DNA of 64,000 bases from UBA5078 sp051252515 (GCA_051252515.1 JBPOFS010000001.1:372001-436000), one strand, 5' to 3'; positions 7,566 through 16,879 are shown, counted from the stretch's first letter. The notes: generated by a model from the letters alone, not told the origin. A program made the numbers and translations.

Positions 7566-9206
7566 ATGATCAGCCCTAGCCGTAGTAAAACTTGGCAGAA
7601 ACTCGCCTCACATTATTTAAACCTGCACCACAATGGCACAACCATCAACAAACTGTGCAATAACGATGCAAACCGATTCGAAACTCACCAAGTAAAGGTT
7701 GAAGGCCTCCTATTCGATTATTCAAAAAATTTCGTCACTGAACAGACCATGGCGACACTGCGAGATCTTGCAGAGGAAGCCAAGCTGGGCGACGCCATTA
7801 AGGCGATGTTTAAGGGCGACAAGCTCAACCTAAGCGAAAACCGTTCCGTGCTGCACGTGGCGCTACGCACCCCTCTGCCCGAAGCAGACCCTAAGTACAA
7901 CGCCGATGTGTCGGCATGCTTGGCGCAAATGAGCGATTTCGTGAGCCGTGTGCACGACGGCCGCTGGAGTGGCTATTCGGGCCAAGCCATTAAAAACGTC
8001 GTCAACATTGGCATCGGTGGCTCAGACCTTGGCCCCGCCATGGTGTATGCCGCACTGCATCGCTGGAAGACGCCACATATCGACACCCATTTCGTGTCGA
8101 ACCTTGATCCTGTCCATATGCGCGAGTGTTTAGCACCCCTCGATCCGGCCAATACGCTGTTTATTATTACGTCGAAGTCTTTTACCACTCTAGAGACCAA
8201 ACAGAATGCGGCAATGGCCCGTCAATGGTTTCTCGCTAACGGCGGCAAGCTAGATCAACTCAACAAGCATTTCGTCGCCGTTACTAGCAATATTGAGATG
8301 GCTGGCGAGTTTGGTATCACCAAAGAGAACATCTTCCCTATGTGGGACTGGGTTGGCGGGAGGTATTCTCTCTGGTCAGCTGTAGGCTTGAGCATAGCGC
8401 TTGGGCTTGGAATGAAGGCCTTTACAGACCTCCTGCATGGCGCTCGCCTGATAGATGAGCATTTCCGCGATACGCCTTTTGAGAACAACATCCCCGTTAT
8501 CATGGGTTTGCAGGCGGTGTGGTACAGCGACTTCGTCGGCGCCAACAGTCAGGTGATCTTGCCTTATAGCCAAGAATTAGCCCTGTTCCCTTCTTTTCTA
8601 CAGCAGCTAGAAATGGAAAGCCTTGGCAAAAGTGTCGAGATCGATGGCAACCGACTCCTAGTGCCAAGTGGCCCTATTGTGTGGGGAAGCGCGGGCACCA
8701 ACGGCCAGCACTCCTTTCATCAATTTCTCCACCAAGGCACTCACTATATTACGGCTGACTTCATCGGCGTAGTCGCCTCTGCCTACCCTGAAGACGCGGA
8801 CCAACACGCGCTACTCCTGGCCAATTGCTTTAGCCAAAGCCAGGCGCTGATGCAGGGAAAATCACAAAAAGAGGCCTTTAACGAACTCGTCGAACAAGGA
8901 ATGAATGAGGCCGACGCCTATAAACTGGCCAAACACAAAGTGATCGCGGGCAATAAGCCGAGCAACACCTTGCTTCTTGATTCTCTTTGTCCACAGACAC
9001 TCGGAAGCTTGATCGCAATATATGAGCACAAAGTATTCGTAGAAAGCGTCATTTGGAACATTAACGCTTTTGACCAATGGGGTGTCGAACTAGGCAAACA
9101 GCTAGGGGAGAAACTTTATAGCGCTTTTAGTAGCACTGAGAGCTGCACAAGCTTTGACCCTTCCACCAATGGCCTTATCAATTACTGTCGGACCAAAAAT
9201 GAATAA
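7566..9206 (+). CDS. pgi: Glucose-6-phosphate isomerase
   Basis: The protein has 546 residues, close to the 549 of E. coli Pgi, and interconverts glucose-6-phosphate and fructose-6-phosphate in the cytoplasm. Seen in order: the first phosphate-binding signature around VNIGIGGSDLGPAM, TSKSFTTLET, the sugar-binding stretch DWVGGRYSLWSAVG, and the C-terminal region FDQWGVELGKQLGEKL with the conserved Lys. The ATG at 7566 has an AGGCG about ten bases upstream. Its 3' end overlaps the following RimB-RimK gene by eight bases, implying translational coupling. It supplies fructose-6-phosphate for the manC/manB sugar-nucleotide genes nearby. Confidence 0.97.
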   Translation: MISPSRSKTWQKLASHYLNLHHNGTTINKLCNNDANRFETHQVKVEGLLFDYSKNFVTEQTMATLRDLAEEAKLGDAIKAMFKGDKLNLSENRSVLHVALRTPLPEADPKYNADVSACLAQMSDFVSRVHDGRWSGYSGQAIKNVVNIGIGGSDLGPAMVYAALHRWKTPHIDTHFVSNLDPVHMRECLAPLDPANTLFIITSKSFTTLETKQNAAMARQWFLANGGKLDQLNKHFVAVTSNIEMAGEFGITKENIFPMWDWVGGRYSLWSAVGLSIALGLGMKAFTDLLHGARLIDEHFRDTPFENNIPVIMGLQAVWYSDFVGANSQVILPYSQELALFPSFLQQLEMESLGKSVEIDGNRLLVPSGPIVWGSAGTNGQHSFHQFLHQGTHYITADFIGVVASAYPEDADQHALLLANCFSQSQALMQGKSQKEAFNELVEQGMNEADAYKLAKHKVIAGNKPSNTLLLDSLCPQTLGSLIAIYEHKVFVESVIWNINAFDQWGVELGKQLGEKLYSAFSSTESCTSFDPSTNGLINYCRTKNE

Positions 9207-10617
9207 ACAACAAACACAAAAAATTATTGTTGGCAGTGAAGAGTGGTGCGAGCTGCCTAATTTAGGGATTCCCGCTGTGAAGGCGCGAGTAGACTCTGGC
9301 GCCCGCACCTCGGCACTGCATGCGTTCAATATTAAGCCATTCAAGCGCGAGGCCACCACTTGGGTAAGCTTTGAAGTGCACCCATTACAAAATAATCGCC
9401 GCACTATCGTGCGCTGCGAAGCGTTAGTCATAGATAAGCGCGTTATTAAAAGCTCAAGCGGCCTAGCTGAGAAACGCTACGTAATCCGTACCAGCATGGA
9501 ACACAACGGCGTGGCGTGGGAGGTCGAGCTGACGCTCACCAATCGCGACTCTATGGGCTATCGCATGTTATTAGGCAGAGAAGCGATGATCGGCCGCATC
9601 TTGGTCGACCCAGAAGCTAGCTTTCTTGGTGGCGAGATCAGCGATGAAGCCCTTGAGGTCAAATACGCCGAGAACACGCGAGAGTGCAGCGGACTCAACC
9701 TAGCGCTATTGGCGAGCAACCCCTCATTGCCAAGCAATCTTCGCATTATGGAAGCGGCAGAGGAGCGTGGGCACCGAATCAAGTTCTATGATATTCGGCA
9801 ATGCTATATGAAGCTCGATTTCGAACATCCAGAGATTCATTACCGTGGTGGCAAAACACTGAATCAGGTGGATGCGGTCATACCAAGGATTCGACCGGAC
9901 CTTACTCACTACGGCTGCGCCTTGGTGCGTCAGTTCGAGAGCCTAGGGATCTACTCGCTGAACACTGCCGAAGCGATTGGCATTTCACGGGACAAACTGC
10001 ACTCACTTCAACTACTGCTGCGCAACGGCTTACAGATTCCCACCACAGGCTTCGCTGACAGCCCGGTAGAAACCGACGAGCTAATTGATATGGTTAATGG
10101 CGCCCCGTTGATCCTGAAGCTCCTAGAGGGCCCTCAGGGGCGTGGCGTTGTGCTAGCGGAGTCTCGCAAAACCGGTGAGAGCCTCATCAATGCCTTTAAA
10201 TCTTTGCAGGCAAAACTTCTCGTGCAAGAATTCATCAAAGAGGCAGAAGGAAAGGACTTACGCCTGTTCGTGGTAGACGGCAAGTTAGTGTCATCCATGG
10301 AGCGACATGCCCAAGTCGGCGATTTCCGCGCCAACCTACACCGCAATGTCAGCACCTCAAGCGTGAAAATCTCTTCAGAAGAGAAACGCCTTGCAGTGAA
10401 GGCAGTCAAAGCAATGGGACTCAAAGTTGCGGGAGTTGATCTAATTCGCTCTAACAAAGGCCCATTATTGCTCGAGGTCAATTCCTCCCCTCGCATTGAT
10501 GATATCGAGGAGGTCACGGGGAAAGATATCGCGGGAGCCATGATTAGCGCCATAGAGCGACAATTAGGATGGCGGCGTGCGCTAGCCAATCCAATTGAGA
10601 CGTCAAAACACAAATGA
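9199..10617 (+). CDS. rimK: RimB-like retropepsin domain fused to RimK ATP-grasp glutamate ligase
   Basis: The protein has 472 residues from the ATG at 9199. Residues 1-150 are a retropepsin-like domain (the former ATP-dependent zinc protease family, RimB) with VDSGARTSALHAF, putative catalytic Asp32. From about 160 it is RimK: PRIRPDLTHYG, ISRDKLHSLQLL, the ATP-grasp loop EGPQGRGVV, and the metal and nucleotide region LLEVNSSPRIDD. RimK adds glutamates to the C terminus of ribosomal protein S6; RimB is described in Pseudomonas as a protease of the same pathway. Fusion puts both activities in one chain. It overlaps pgi by eight bases and the next gene by four (ATGA). Confidence 0.88.
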   Translation: MNKQQTQKIIVGSEEWCELPNLGIPAVKARVDSGARTSALHAFNIKPFKREATTWVSFEVHPLQNNRRTIVRCEALVIDKRVIKSSSGLAEKRYVIRTSMEHNGVAWEVELTLTNRDSMGYRMLLGREAMIGRILVDPEASFLGGEISDEALEVKYAENTRECSGLNLALLASNPSLPSNLRIMEAAEERGHRIKFYDIRQCYMKLDFEHPEIHYRGGKTLNQVDAVIPRIRPDLTHYGCALVRQFESLGIYSLNTAEAIGISRDKLHSLQLLLRNGLQIPTTGFADSPVETDELIDMVNGAPLILKLLEGPQGRGVVLAESRKTGESLINAFKSLQAKLLVQEFIKEAEGKDLRLFVVDGKLVSSMERHAQVGDFRANLHRNVSTSSVKISSEEKRLAVKAVKAMGLKVAGVDLIRSNKGPLLLEVNSSPRIDDIEEVTGKDIAGAMISAIERQLGWRRALANPIETSKHK

Positions 10618-11084
10618 TGCCAGACGAACCACAGACGCTTGAACTACGCCAAGGGAGCCAGGCCGACATGCCTTGGCTCTATCAGACGTTCAAACGCACT
10701 ATGCAGGAGTTTATCGATGGCACTTGGGGCTGGGATGAACTTCTGCAAAGCCATAGTTTCTATGAAAACCTGCCCGCGAAATCATTTGCGATCGCATCAG
10801 TGTCGCGCACTGATGTCGCGGCATTGAACTTACGTGAAAAAACCGATCACCTCTGGCTAGAGATGGTACTTGTCTTGCCAGAGCACCAAGGCTCGGGATA
10901 CGGCCGACAGCTTTTAGAGCATGCACAGGACCTTGCTAGCCACGCACAAAAACCCTTGCGCTTGAGTGTACTCAAACTCAATCCCGCGCAGGAGTTTTAC
11001 CGAAAAATGGGCTTTGAAGACTCAAGCTCGGATCAATGGAGCCACAAAATGCAGTGGCTCGCCCCGGTCCAAGTCACCCGCTGA
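10614..11084 (+). CDS. GNAT family N-acetyltransferase
   Basis: The protein has 156 residues. The acetyl-CoA binding region is visible as LWLEMVLVLPEHQGSGYGRQL (about 81-101; QGSGYG is the Q/RxxGxG/A loop), followed by LRLSVLKLNPAQEFYRKMGF, the beta-5/helix-4 signature. It starts with ATGATG overlapping the rimB-rimK TGA, so it is the third gene of the pgi run. The neighbour is a ribosomal-protein-modifying enzyme, which makes a protein N-acetyltransferase role possible, but the acceptor substrate is unknown. A short hairpin follows the stop without a clear T tract. Confidence 0.85.
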   Translation: MMPDEPQTLELRQGSQADMPWLYQTFKRTMQEFIDGTWGWDELLQSHSFYENLPAKSFAIASVSRTDVAALNLREKTDHLWLEMVLVLPEHQGSGYGRQLLEHAQDLASHAQKPLRLSVLKLNPAQEFYRKMGFEDSSSDQWSHKMQWLAPVQVTR

Positions 11085-11092
11085 ACAGCGGA

Positions 11093-12442
11093 CTATTCCA
11101 TCAGAGCCAGCAGCTCATTTGTTTTGGCTTTCATCAACACGATATCACCACGCGACTCGACATTGAGTCGCACTACGGGTTCCGTGTTCGACATTCGCAA
11201 ATTAAAGCGCCAGTCATCAAAGCTCATGCTTAAACCGTCAGTGAAGTCTGTTGTCTTTGCAGAGAACTCATAACGAGCCTGTACTTTTTTAAGCAAAGCC
11301 TCTGGATCTTGAATGGTTTTGTTAATCTCCCCGCTAGCAGGAAATGCCGCCATCCGTTCTTTGACTAATTGCGAAAGTGTTTTACCCGTCTCGCAGATCA
11401 TTTGTGCCACTAGCAACCAAGGAATCATGCCGCTGTCACAGTAGGCGAAATCTCTAAAGTAATGATGAGCACTCATCTCTCCGCCATAGATCGCATCTTC
11501 GAGGCGCATGCGCTCTTTAATAAAGGCGTGTCCGGTTTTACTTTGTACGGCAGTACCACCATGAGTTTTTGCAATCTCGATAGTGTTCCAAGTTAATCGC
11601 GGGTCATGTATCACTCTTGCGCCGGGCTCTTTTTTCAAAAAGCTCTCAGCCAACAATCCAACGATATAATACCCTTCCACAAATGCCGCGCACTCATCGA
11701 AGAAAAAACAGCGATCAAAGTCTCCATCCCAAGCAATACCTAAATCGGCTTTATGCGCTTGAATCGCCGCAATACTAGGCTGACGATTTTCCTCTAAAAG
11801 TGGATTGGGGACGCCGTTAGGAAAATGCCCGTCCGCCTCATGATGCACTTTTATAAATTCGAACGGCAGATGCGGCTCAAGCAGATCGACAATGGCACCC
11901 GCGCCGCCGTTACCGGCATTAACCACCAACTTCAATGGCTTGAGCTTATCAACATCGATATAGCTCAACAGGTGCTCCACATAGGCTTGCTTCGTGCACT
12001 GCTGACTTAGCGCCCCTATATTTTCAGGCGTTGGGAACTCACCTTCTTCGGCCAGGGCTTTGATTTCGTTTAAACCCGTATCGCCACTAATAGGCTTGGA
12101 GTCCTCACGTACCAACTTCATTCCGTTATAATCTTTAGGGTTATGACTTGCCGTAACCACAATGCCGCCGCTTGTCTGCAGGTGTGATGTGGCGAAATAA
12201 ATTTCCTCGGTCCCGCATTGCCCAATGTTGATGACATCGACGCCGGAATCTAACAAGCCTTGGGATAACGCCTTGCACAGGGCCTCGCTAGTCAAACGAA
12301 TATCGTAACCCACCACTACATTTTTAGGTTGCAGCCAAAGGGCATAGGCCCGTCCAACTCTGTAGGCGATATCTTCGTTAAGCTGCTCAGGAACACGGCC
12401 GCGAATATCATAAGCCTTGAAGCAAGTGATCTCTGTTTTCAT
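11093..12442 (-). CDS. manB: Phosphomannomutase / phosphoglucomutase
   Basis: The protein has 449 residues of the alpha-D-phosphohexomutase family, interconverting mannose-6-P and mannose-1-P (or the glucose equivalents). Seen: the N-terminal FKAYDIRGRVP, catalytic phosphoserine loop TASHNPKDYNGMK, metal loop WDGDFDRC (DGDxDR), sugar-binding GGEMSAHHYF and phosphate-binding RMSNTEPVVRLN near the C terminus. It resembles CpsG/ManB (about 450 residues). It is the last gene of manC-galU-manB; together these give GDP-mannose and UDP-glucose for exopolysaccharide, lipopolysaccharide or compatible-solute synthesis. An AGGATAAGAG element precedes the ATG. Confidence 0.94.
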   Translation of the reverse strand: MKTEITCFKAYDIRGRVPEQLNEDIAYRVGRAYALWLQPKNVVVGYDIRLTSEALCKALSQGLLDSGVDVINIGQCGTEEIYFATSHLQTSGGIVVTASHNPKDYNGMKLVREDSKPISGDTGLNEIKALAEEGEFPTPENIGALSQQCTKQAYVEHLLSYIDVDKLKPLKLVVNAGNGGAGAIVDLLEPHLPFEFIKVHHEADGHFPNGVPNPLLEENRQPSIAAIQAHKADLGIAWDGDFDRCFFFDECAAFVEGYYIVGLLAESFLKKEPGARVIHDPRLTWNTIEIAKTHGGTAVQSKTGHAFIKERMRLEDAIYGGEMSAHHYFRDFAYCDSGMIPWLLVAQMICETGKTLSQLVKERMAAFPASGEINKTIQDPEALLKKVQARYEFSAKTTDFTDGLSMSFDDWRFNLRMSNTEPVVRLNVESRGDIVLMKAKTNELLALME

Positions 12443-12499
12443 TGTTAACTCTTATCCTTTTGCGGGATAAACTTCCTGGCATTCGCTGCGCAGGGCTCA

Positions 12500-13333
12500 T
12501 CACACTTTTTTGTACACGTTGGTGTAATTGTAATTCGATGCGTCCATGAAACCTTCAATACTGCCGCAATCAAATCGACGTCCTGAAAATTTATAGGCTA
12601 GTACGCCACCCTTCTGGGCTTGTGTCATTAGCGCATCAGTGATCTGCACTTCACCATTACGCCCCGGAGGCGTCTGGCGAAGAATGTCGAAAATATCCGG
12701 CGTCAAAATATACCGACCTATGATCGCAAGATTACTAGGGGCGTCTTCTGGGGCAGGTTTTTCGACCATCTCCGTTACACGGTAAACCCCCTCTTCAATT
12801 TCCTCACCCGCAATGACACCGTATTTAGATGTCTCATCACGCGGCACCTCTTCAATCGCTACGATGCTGCACTGATGCTTTTCGTAGAGCGCGAGCATTT
12901 GTGTCAGGACGCCATCGGCCTCCGTCACACAATAGTCATCCGCTAATAATACAGCAAACGGCTCATGACCAATCAGCGTTTCGCCTGTCAAAATAGCATG
13001 CCCTAAGCCTTTCATTTCGATTTGCCGAGTATAGGAAAACGTACATTTCTCAATGATGCGACGGATATCCGTCAACGCACCTTCCTTTGAGGTCCCAGCA
13101 ATTTGATGCTCTAACTCATAGCTGATATCAAAGTGGTCCTCCAACGCACGCTTACCGCGTCCTGTGACAATGGCCATGCCACTGATGCCTGCTGCCATCG
13201 CCTCCTCAACCCCGTATTGAATCAAAGGCTTGTTCACCAAAGGCAACATCTCTTTCGGCATAGACTTGGTGACTGGCAGAAAGCGCGTACCGTAACCGGC
13301 GGCTGGGAAAAGGCATTTTTTAACTTTTTTCAT
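12500..13333 (-). CDS. galU: UTP-glucose-1-phosphate uridylyltransferase
   Basis: The protein has 277 residues. The nucleotidyltransferase signature FPAAGYGTRFLPVTKSMPKE is at residues 9-28, with VLLADDYC as the metal-binding loop and VEKPAPEDAPSNLAIIGRY and GRRFDCGSIEGF in the sugar-binding half, all typical of bacterial GalU. It makes UDP-glucose from UTP and glucose-1-phosphate. The ATG follows AGGA. It lies between manC and manB with gaps of 57 and 85 bases on the same strand, consistent with one operon. Confidence 0.95.
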   Translation of the reverse strand: MKKVKKCLFPAAGYGTRFLPVTKSMPKEMLPLVNKPLIQYGVEEAMAAGISGMAIVTGRGKRALEDHFDISYELEHQIAGTSKEGALTDIRRIIEKCTFSYTRQIEMKGLGHAILTGETLIGHEPFAVLLADDYCVTEADGVLTQMLALYEKHQCSIVAIEEVPRDETSKYGVIAGEEIEEGVYRVTEMVEKPAPEDAPSNLAIIGRYILTPDIFDILRQTPPGRNGEVQITDALMTQAQKGGVLAYKFSGRRFDCGSIEGFMDASNYNYTNVYKKV

Positions 13334-13418
13334 CGTTATGCTGTCCTGTATTCATCAGTGAAGTTAGAATTTTCGCTGATGTCGCATTGCACTAATGTGA
13401 CACTCGCACGGCAATGGC

Positions 13419-14858
13419 CTATTTGGCGGACTTAGCGCGACCATAGATATCCTCAAAACGGACAATATCATCCTCCCCTAGATAACTACCTGTCTGCACT
13501 TCAATTAGTTCCACCGGCTCAGAGCCTAAGTTTTGCAAACGATGCTTGCTGCCCAACGGGATATAGGTCGACTGGTTCTCGCCCAAGGTAAAAACACTGT
13601 CATCACACGTTACTGTGGCACTGCCTTTCACTACGATCCAATGCTCTGCCCTAAAACGGTGCATTTGCAAAGAAAGTGAACCGCCCGGCTTCACTACAAT
13701 GTGTTTGACTTGAAACCCTACTCCTACGGCTAAGGACTCATAGCTTCCCCAAGGCCTATAGACTAGGACATGGTTCTCACTTTCAGGTCTCCCAGAACGC
13801 TCTAGCTGCTGAACGATCTTCTTTACTTCTTGCACACGATCTCGTCCTGCTATCAGCACAGCATCGGCTGTCTCAACGATGACTGCATTCTCTATGCCAA
13901 CCGCTGCGATTAATCGCGAATGGGAGTGGATATAGCTGTTCGATACCCCCTCGCACAATACGTCGCCATTCAACACATTGCCTTGCTCATCTTTTGGAGA
14001 AGTCTCCCAAAGCGCATTCCAAGCGCCTAAGTCACTCCACTGCGCATCCAAAGGCACCACGACAGATTCTTGGGTCTTCTCCATCACCGCATAATCTATA
14101 GACTCACTACGACATGCGCTGAAAGCCTCTGCGGGCAGACGCTGAAAATCCACATCGGGCTCTATGCCTGCGACGGCTACTTGGCAGGCTTGTAAAATAT
14201 CGGGAGCATGTTTGGCCAACTCCTCTAGATACTGCTTAGCGGTAAACATAAACATCCCGCTATTCCAGTAATAATCGCCGTTGTCGATATAGGATTGGGC
14301 AGTGGCCAAGTCTGGTTTTTCAACAAATCGCTGTACTGTAAAGCCATGCCCCTGCGCAGCGCCACGCTGAATATAGCCATAGCCCGTCTCGGGCGTCAGC
14401 GCCACAATCCCAAAGGTGACCAACTTGCCACCGCGTGCCAGCTCCGCGCCTTTCTCGATTGCCTTCAACAACGCCTCGGTATCGCGAATTTCATGATCCG
14501 CAGGCAAAATCAAAAGAATATCCTCAGGTGCCGCCGACAACGCGGCCACAGCAACTGCCGGAGCAGTATTTCTTCCGATTGGCTCGAGAATAATACGACC
14601 CTGCGTTTCGCCTAACTCCATTAACTGCTGGGCAGTCAAAAATCGATGTTCCTCACCGCAAATAACCACAGGAGCGCCTAAGCCTTCTAGCCCCTGAAGT
14701 CGGGTCAATGTGGTTTGAAACAATGTCGAAGCCTCCTCTTTACCCAAAATATCAGGGGTAGGCACGGCAAGTGACGAAAATTGTTTCGGGTAGAGTTGAC
14801 GAGAAACCGGCCATAGGCGCGAGCCTACTCCACCGGCGAGTACCACGGGAATGATCAT
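13419..14858 (-). CDS. manC: Mannose-1-phosphate guanylyltransferase / mannose-6-phosphate isomerase
   Basis: The protein has 479 residues and two domains. The N-terminal nucleotidyltransferase (about 1-340) has VLAGGVGSRLWPVSR and YPKQF, ILLILPADHEI, VEKPD and YYWNSGMF. The C-terminal type II phosphomannose isomerase cupin (about 355-479) has RPWGSYE, VKPGGSLSLQMH and EHWIVVKG. The pair of activities turns fructose-6-phosphate into mannose-6-P and, after ManB, mannose-1-P into GDP-mannose. Length matches AlgA/ManC/CpsB. It is the first gene of the manC-galU-manB run and divergent from fabA. An AGGAA lies just upstream of the ATG. Confidence 0.95.
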   Translation of the reverse strand: MIIPVVLAGGVGSRLWPVSRQLYPKQFSSLAVPTPDILGKEEASTLFQTTLTRLQGLEGLGAPVVICGEEHRFLTAQQLMELGETQGRIILEPIGRNTAPAVAVAALSAAPEDILLILPADHEIRDTEALLKAIEKGAELARGGKLVTFGIVALTPETGYGYIQRGAAQGHGFTVQRFVEKPDLATAQSYIDNGDYYWNSGMFMFTAKQYLEELAKHAPDILQACQVAVAGIEPDVDFQRLPAEAFSACRSESIDYAVMEKTQESVVVPLDAQWSDLGAWNALWETSPKDEQGNVLNGDVLCEGVSNSYIHSHSRLIAAVGIENAVIVETADAVLIAGRDRVQEVKKIVQQLERSGRPESENHVLVYRPWGSYESLAVGVGFQVKHIVVKPGGSLSLQMHRFRAEHWIVVKGSATVTCDDSVFTLGENQSTYIPLGSKHRLQNLGSEPVELIEVQTGSYLGEDDIVRFEDIYGRAKSAK

Positions 14859-14990
14859 TTTACTTTCCTGTTATCAGCCCGCTATACAAGGGCTGTCCGT
14901 ATTAAATCCAATCGCAAACCGCCGCGTTGACGGCCGCATAGTGTGACATAAGTGAACGCACCCCACCCCTATGCAAACCCTTCAAAACGA

Positions 14991-15030
14991 AAATAATATC
15001 GATTATTTGTGCACACCGCGATAATATCGC
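14991..15030. promoter_or_regulatory. Two palindromes upstream of fabA (candidate operator)
   Basis: AAATAAT-ATCG-ATTATTT (14991-15008) is a perfect 7+4+7 inverted repeat. GCGATA-A-TATCGC (15018-15030) is a perfect 6+1+6 repeat. Both contain ATAATATCG, so the nine-base word recurs at 28-base spacing. They lie 62-101 bases before the fabA ATG in the region divergent from manC. The sequence does not look like the E. coli FabR or FadR sites I know. Operator function is inference from position and symmetry. Confidence 0.4.
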
Positions 15031-15091
15031 AGGCTTTGTGAGCCTCAGTGGCTCTTCGTACCTGTATAAAATGGAAGACTTACCCCTATCT

Positions 15092-15616
15092 ATGAACGGC
15101 CATATTCGCAAAAGCGCTTACAATCGAGATGAACTATTAGACTGCGGCCACGGCCGCATGTTCGGTCCAGGCAATGCCAAATTGCCCATTGGCAACATGC
15201 TTATGATGGATCGAATCACATCGATTACCGACACGGGCGGGGAGTTCGGAAAAGGCGAAATCGTCGCTGAACTCGACATCCATCCGGATCTTTGGTTTTT
15301 TGATTGCCACTTTCCTGAAGACCCAGTAATGCCAGGCTGTCTTGGCCTTGATGCGATGTGGCAGCTAGTAGGGTTTTACTTAGGCTGGCGCGGCAATCTT
15401 GGCAGAGGGCGTGCGCTAGGGGCCGGCGAGGTCAAATTCAGTGGCGAAATACTTCCAACCGCTAAAAAAGTAGAATATCGCATATCTTTGTCACGGGTGA
15501 TTGAACGAAAGTTGGTGATGGGTATTGCCGATGGTACAGTATCGGTTGATGGGAAAGTGATCTACACCACAAAAGGGTTGAAAGTGGGACTATTTACTCC
15601 CGAAGCCAAATTCTGA
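15092..15616 (+). CDS. fabA: 3-hydroxydecanoyl-ACP dehydratase/isomerase FabA
   Basis: The protein has 174 residues from the ATG at 15092. Open codons extend to a GTG at 15038, but the internal ATG aligns with the start of Pseudomonas FabA (171 aa). FabA dehydrates 3-hydroxydecanoyl-ACP and isomerises trans-2 to cis-3-decenoyl-ACP, the branch point to unsaturated fatty acids. The catalytic His is in FFDCHFPEDPVMPG and the catalytic Asp in CLGLDAMWQL, both present. ALGAGEVKFSGEILPTAKKV is diagnostic of FabA rather than FabZ. fabB follows 30 bases downstream, the classic pair. No strong ribosome-binding site precedes the chosen start. Confidence 0.95.
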   Translation: MNGHIRKSAYNRDELLDCGHGRMFGPGNAKLPIGNMLMMDRITSITDTGGEFGKGEIVAELDIHPDLWFFDCHFPEDPVMPGCLGLDAMWQLVGFYLGWRGNLGRGRALGAGEVKFSGEILPTAKKVEYRISLSRVIERKLVMGIADGTVSVDGKVIYTTKGLKVGLFTPEAKF

Positions 15617-15646
15617 ACAAACACCCTATCCTGCTAAGAGGTTTAT

Positions 15647-16867
15647 ATGAAACGCGTTGTAGTTACCGGTATCGGTATTGTCTCTTGTTTGGGTTCTGAC
15701 AAGCAGACTGTGCTGGAATCCTTGCGCGAAGGTCGCAGTGGAATCCGATTCCAACCTGAATACAAGGAAATGGGTTTGCGCAGCCACCTTGCTGGCTCGA
15801 TCGATCTCGATCTTTCAGCATTAATTGATCGCAAAATTCTGCGCTTTATGGGCGCTGCTGCCGCTTATGGATATTTATCCATGGAGCAGGCTATTGCAGA
15901 TGCTGGTCTAAAAGACGACGAAGTCTCAAATGTGCGCACTGGCATCATCATGGGCGCGGGTGGTTCTTCATCACAAGATCAAGTTGAAGCGGCCGACATA
16001 TTGCGCAACCAAGGCGTTCGCAAGATTGGACCTTATCGCGTGACTCGCACGATGGGCAGCACAGTCTCTGCTTGCCTTGCGACTCCTTTTAAAATCAAAG
16101 GTGTGAACTACTCAATCTCCTCTGCTTGTGCGACAAGTGCACACTGTATTGGTAATGCCGTTGAATTGATTCAACTCGGCAAACAAGACGTCATTTTTGC
16201 TGGCGGCGGAGAAGCTGAACATTGGTCACTTACCAATATGTTCGACGCAATGGGCGCGCTTTCGACAAAATACAATGACACGCCAGAAAAAGCCTCACGC
16301 GCATTCGACAAAGGCCGCGACGGTTTTGTCATTGCTGGCGGCGGCGCAGTATTGGTCATCGAATCTCTTGATCACGCCATTAAGCGTGGTGCGAAGATCT
16401 ATGCTGAGATTACCGGTTACGGCGCAACATCTGATGGCTATGACATGGTAGCCCCATGCGGCGAAGGTGGCGTACGAGCAATGAAACTGGCTTGCGACAC
16501 GTCAACTGCCCCTGTTGATTACATCAACACACACGGCACAAGCACACCTGCAGGCGATGTTTCAGAGTTACGCGCCATCAAAGAAGTATTTGGCGATAAC
16601 CCCACACAGATTATCAACTCAACCAAATCTCTTAGTGGGCATTCCTTGGGTGCCGCAGGAGCACAAGAGGCGATCTATAGCCTATTGATGATGGAAAATG
16701 ATTTCATCTGCGCTTCAGCTAACCTAGAAGACCCTGATGACGAAGCCGCAGGACTCAATATCCCGCAGCAACGTATTGATAATATTAAGATCAATACCGT
16801 CATGTCTAATAGCTTTGGTTTTGGGGGCACAAACGCCAGCTTGGTGTTTGAACGCTACAAACAATAA
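15647..16867 (+). CDS. fabB: 3-oxoacyl-ACP synthase I
   Basis: The protein has 406 residues, equal to E. coli FabB. It condenses malonyl-ACP with acyl-ACP, including the cis-3-decenoyl-ACP made by FabA. Cys-His-His catalytic residues are visible in ISSACATSAHC, NTHGTSTPAGD and GHSLGAAGAQEAI, with the glycine-rich SNSFGFGGTNAS near the C terminus. AGAGG lies about nine bases before the ATG. It forms an operon with fabA, and the DsbD-like gene starts 12 bases after its stop. Confidence 0.96.
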   Translation: MKRVVVTGIGIVSCLGSDKQTVLESLREGRSGIRFQPEYKEMGLRSHLAGSIDLDLSALIDRKILRFMGAAAAYGYLSMEQAIADAGLKDDEVSNVRTGIIMGAGGSSSQDQVEAADILRNQGVRKIGPYRVTRTMGSTVSACLATPFKIKGVNYSISSACATSAHCIGNAVELIQLGKQDVIFAGGGEAEHWSLTNMFDAMGALSTKYNDTPEKASRAFDKGRDGFVIAGGGAVLVIESLDHAIKRGAKIYAEITGYGATSDGYDMVAPCGEGGVRAMKLACDTSTAPVDYINTHGTSTPAGDVSELRAIKEVFGDNPTQIINSTKSLSGHSLGAAGAQEAIYSLLMMENDFICASANLEDPDDEAAGLNIPQQRIDNIKINTVMSNSFGFGGTNASLVFERYKQ

Positions 16868-16879
16868 GGCTCATTCCTA

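Noticed and set aside
10134..10613. 159-codon minus-strand open frame
   Set aside because: Opposite strand of the RimK ATP-grasp coding region; low-complexity Ser/Arg composition and no recognisable motif.
11078..11091. CCGCTG-AA-CAGCGG at the GNAT/manB convergence, considered as a terminator
   Set aside because: The loop is too tight unless the stem is shortened to five pairs, and there is no T tract on either side.
14942..14957. TGTGACATAAGTGAAC, considered as a CRP site between manC and fabA
   Set aside because: Only the left half (TGTGA) matches; the right half should be TCACA. Too weak to report.
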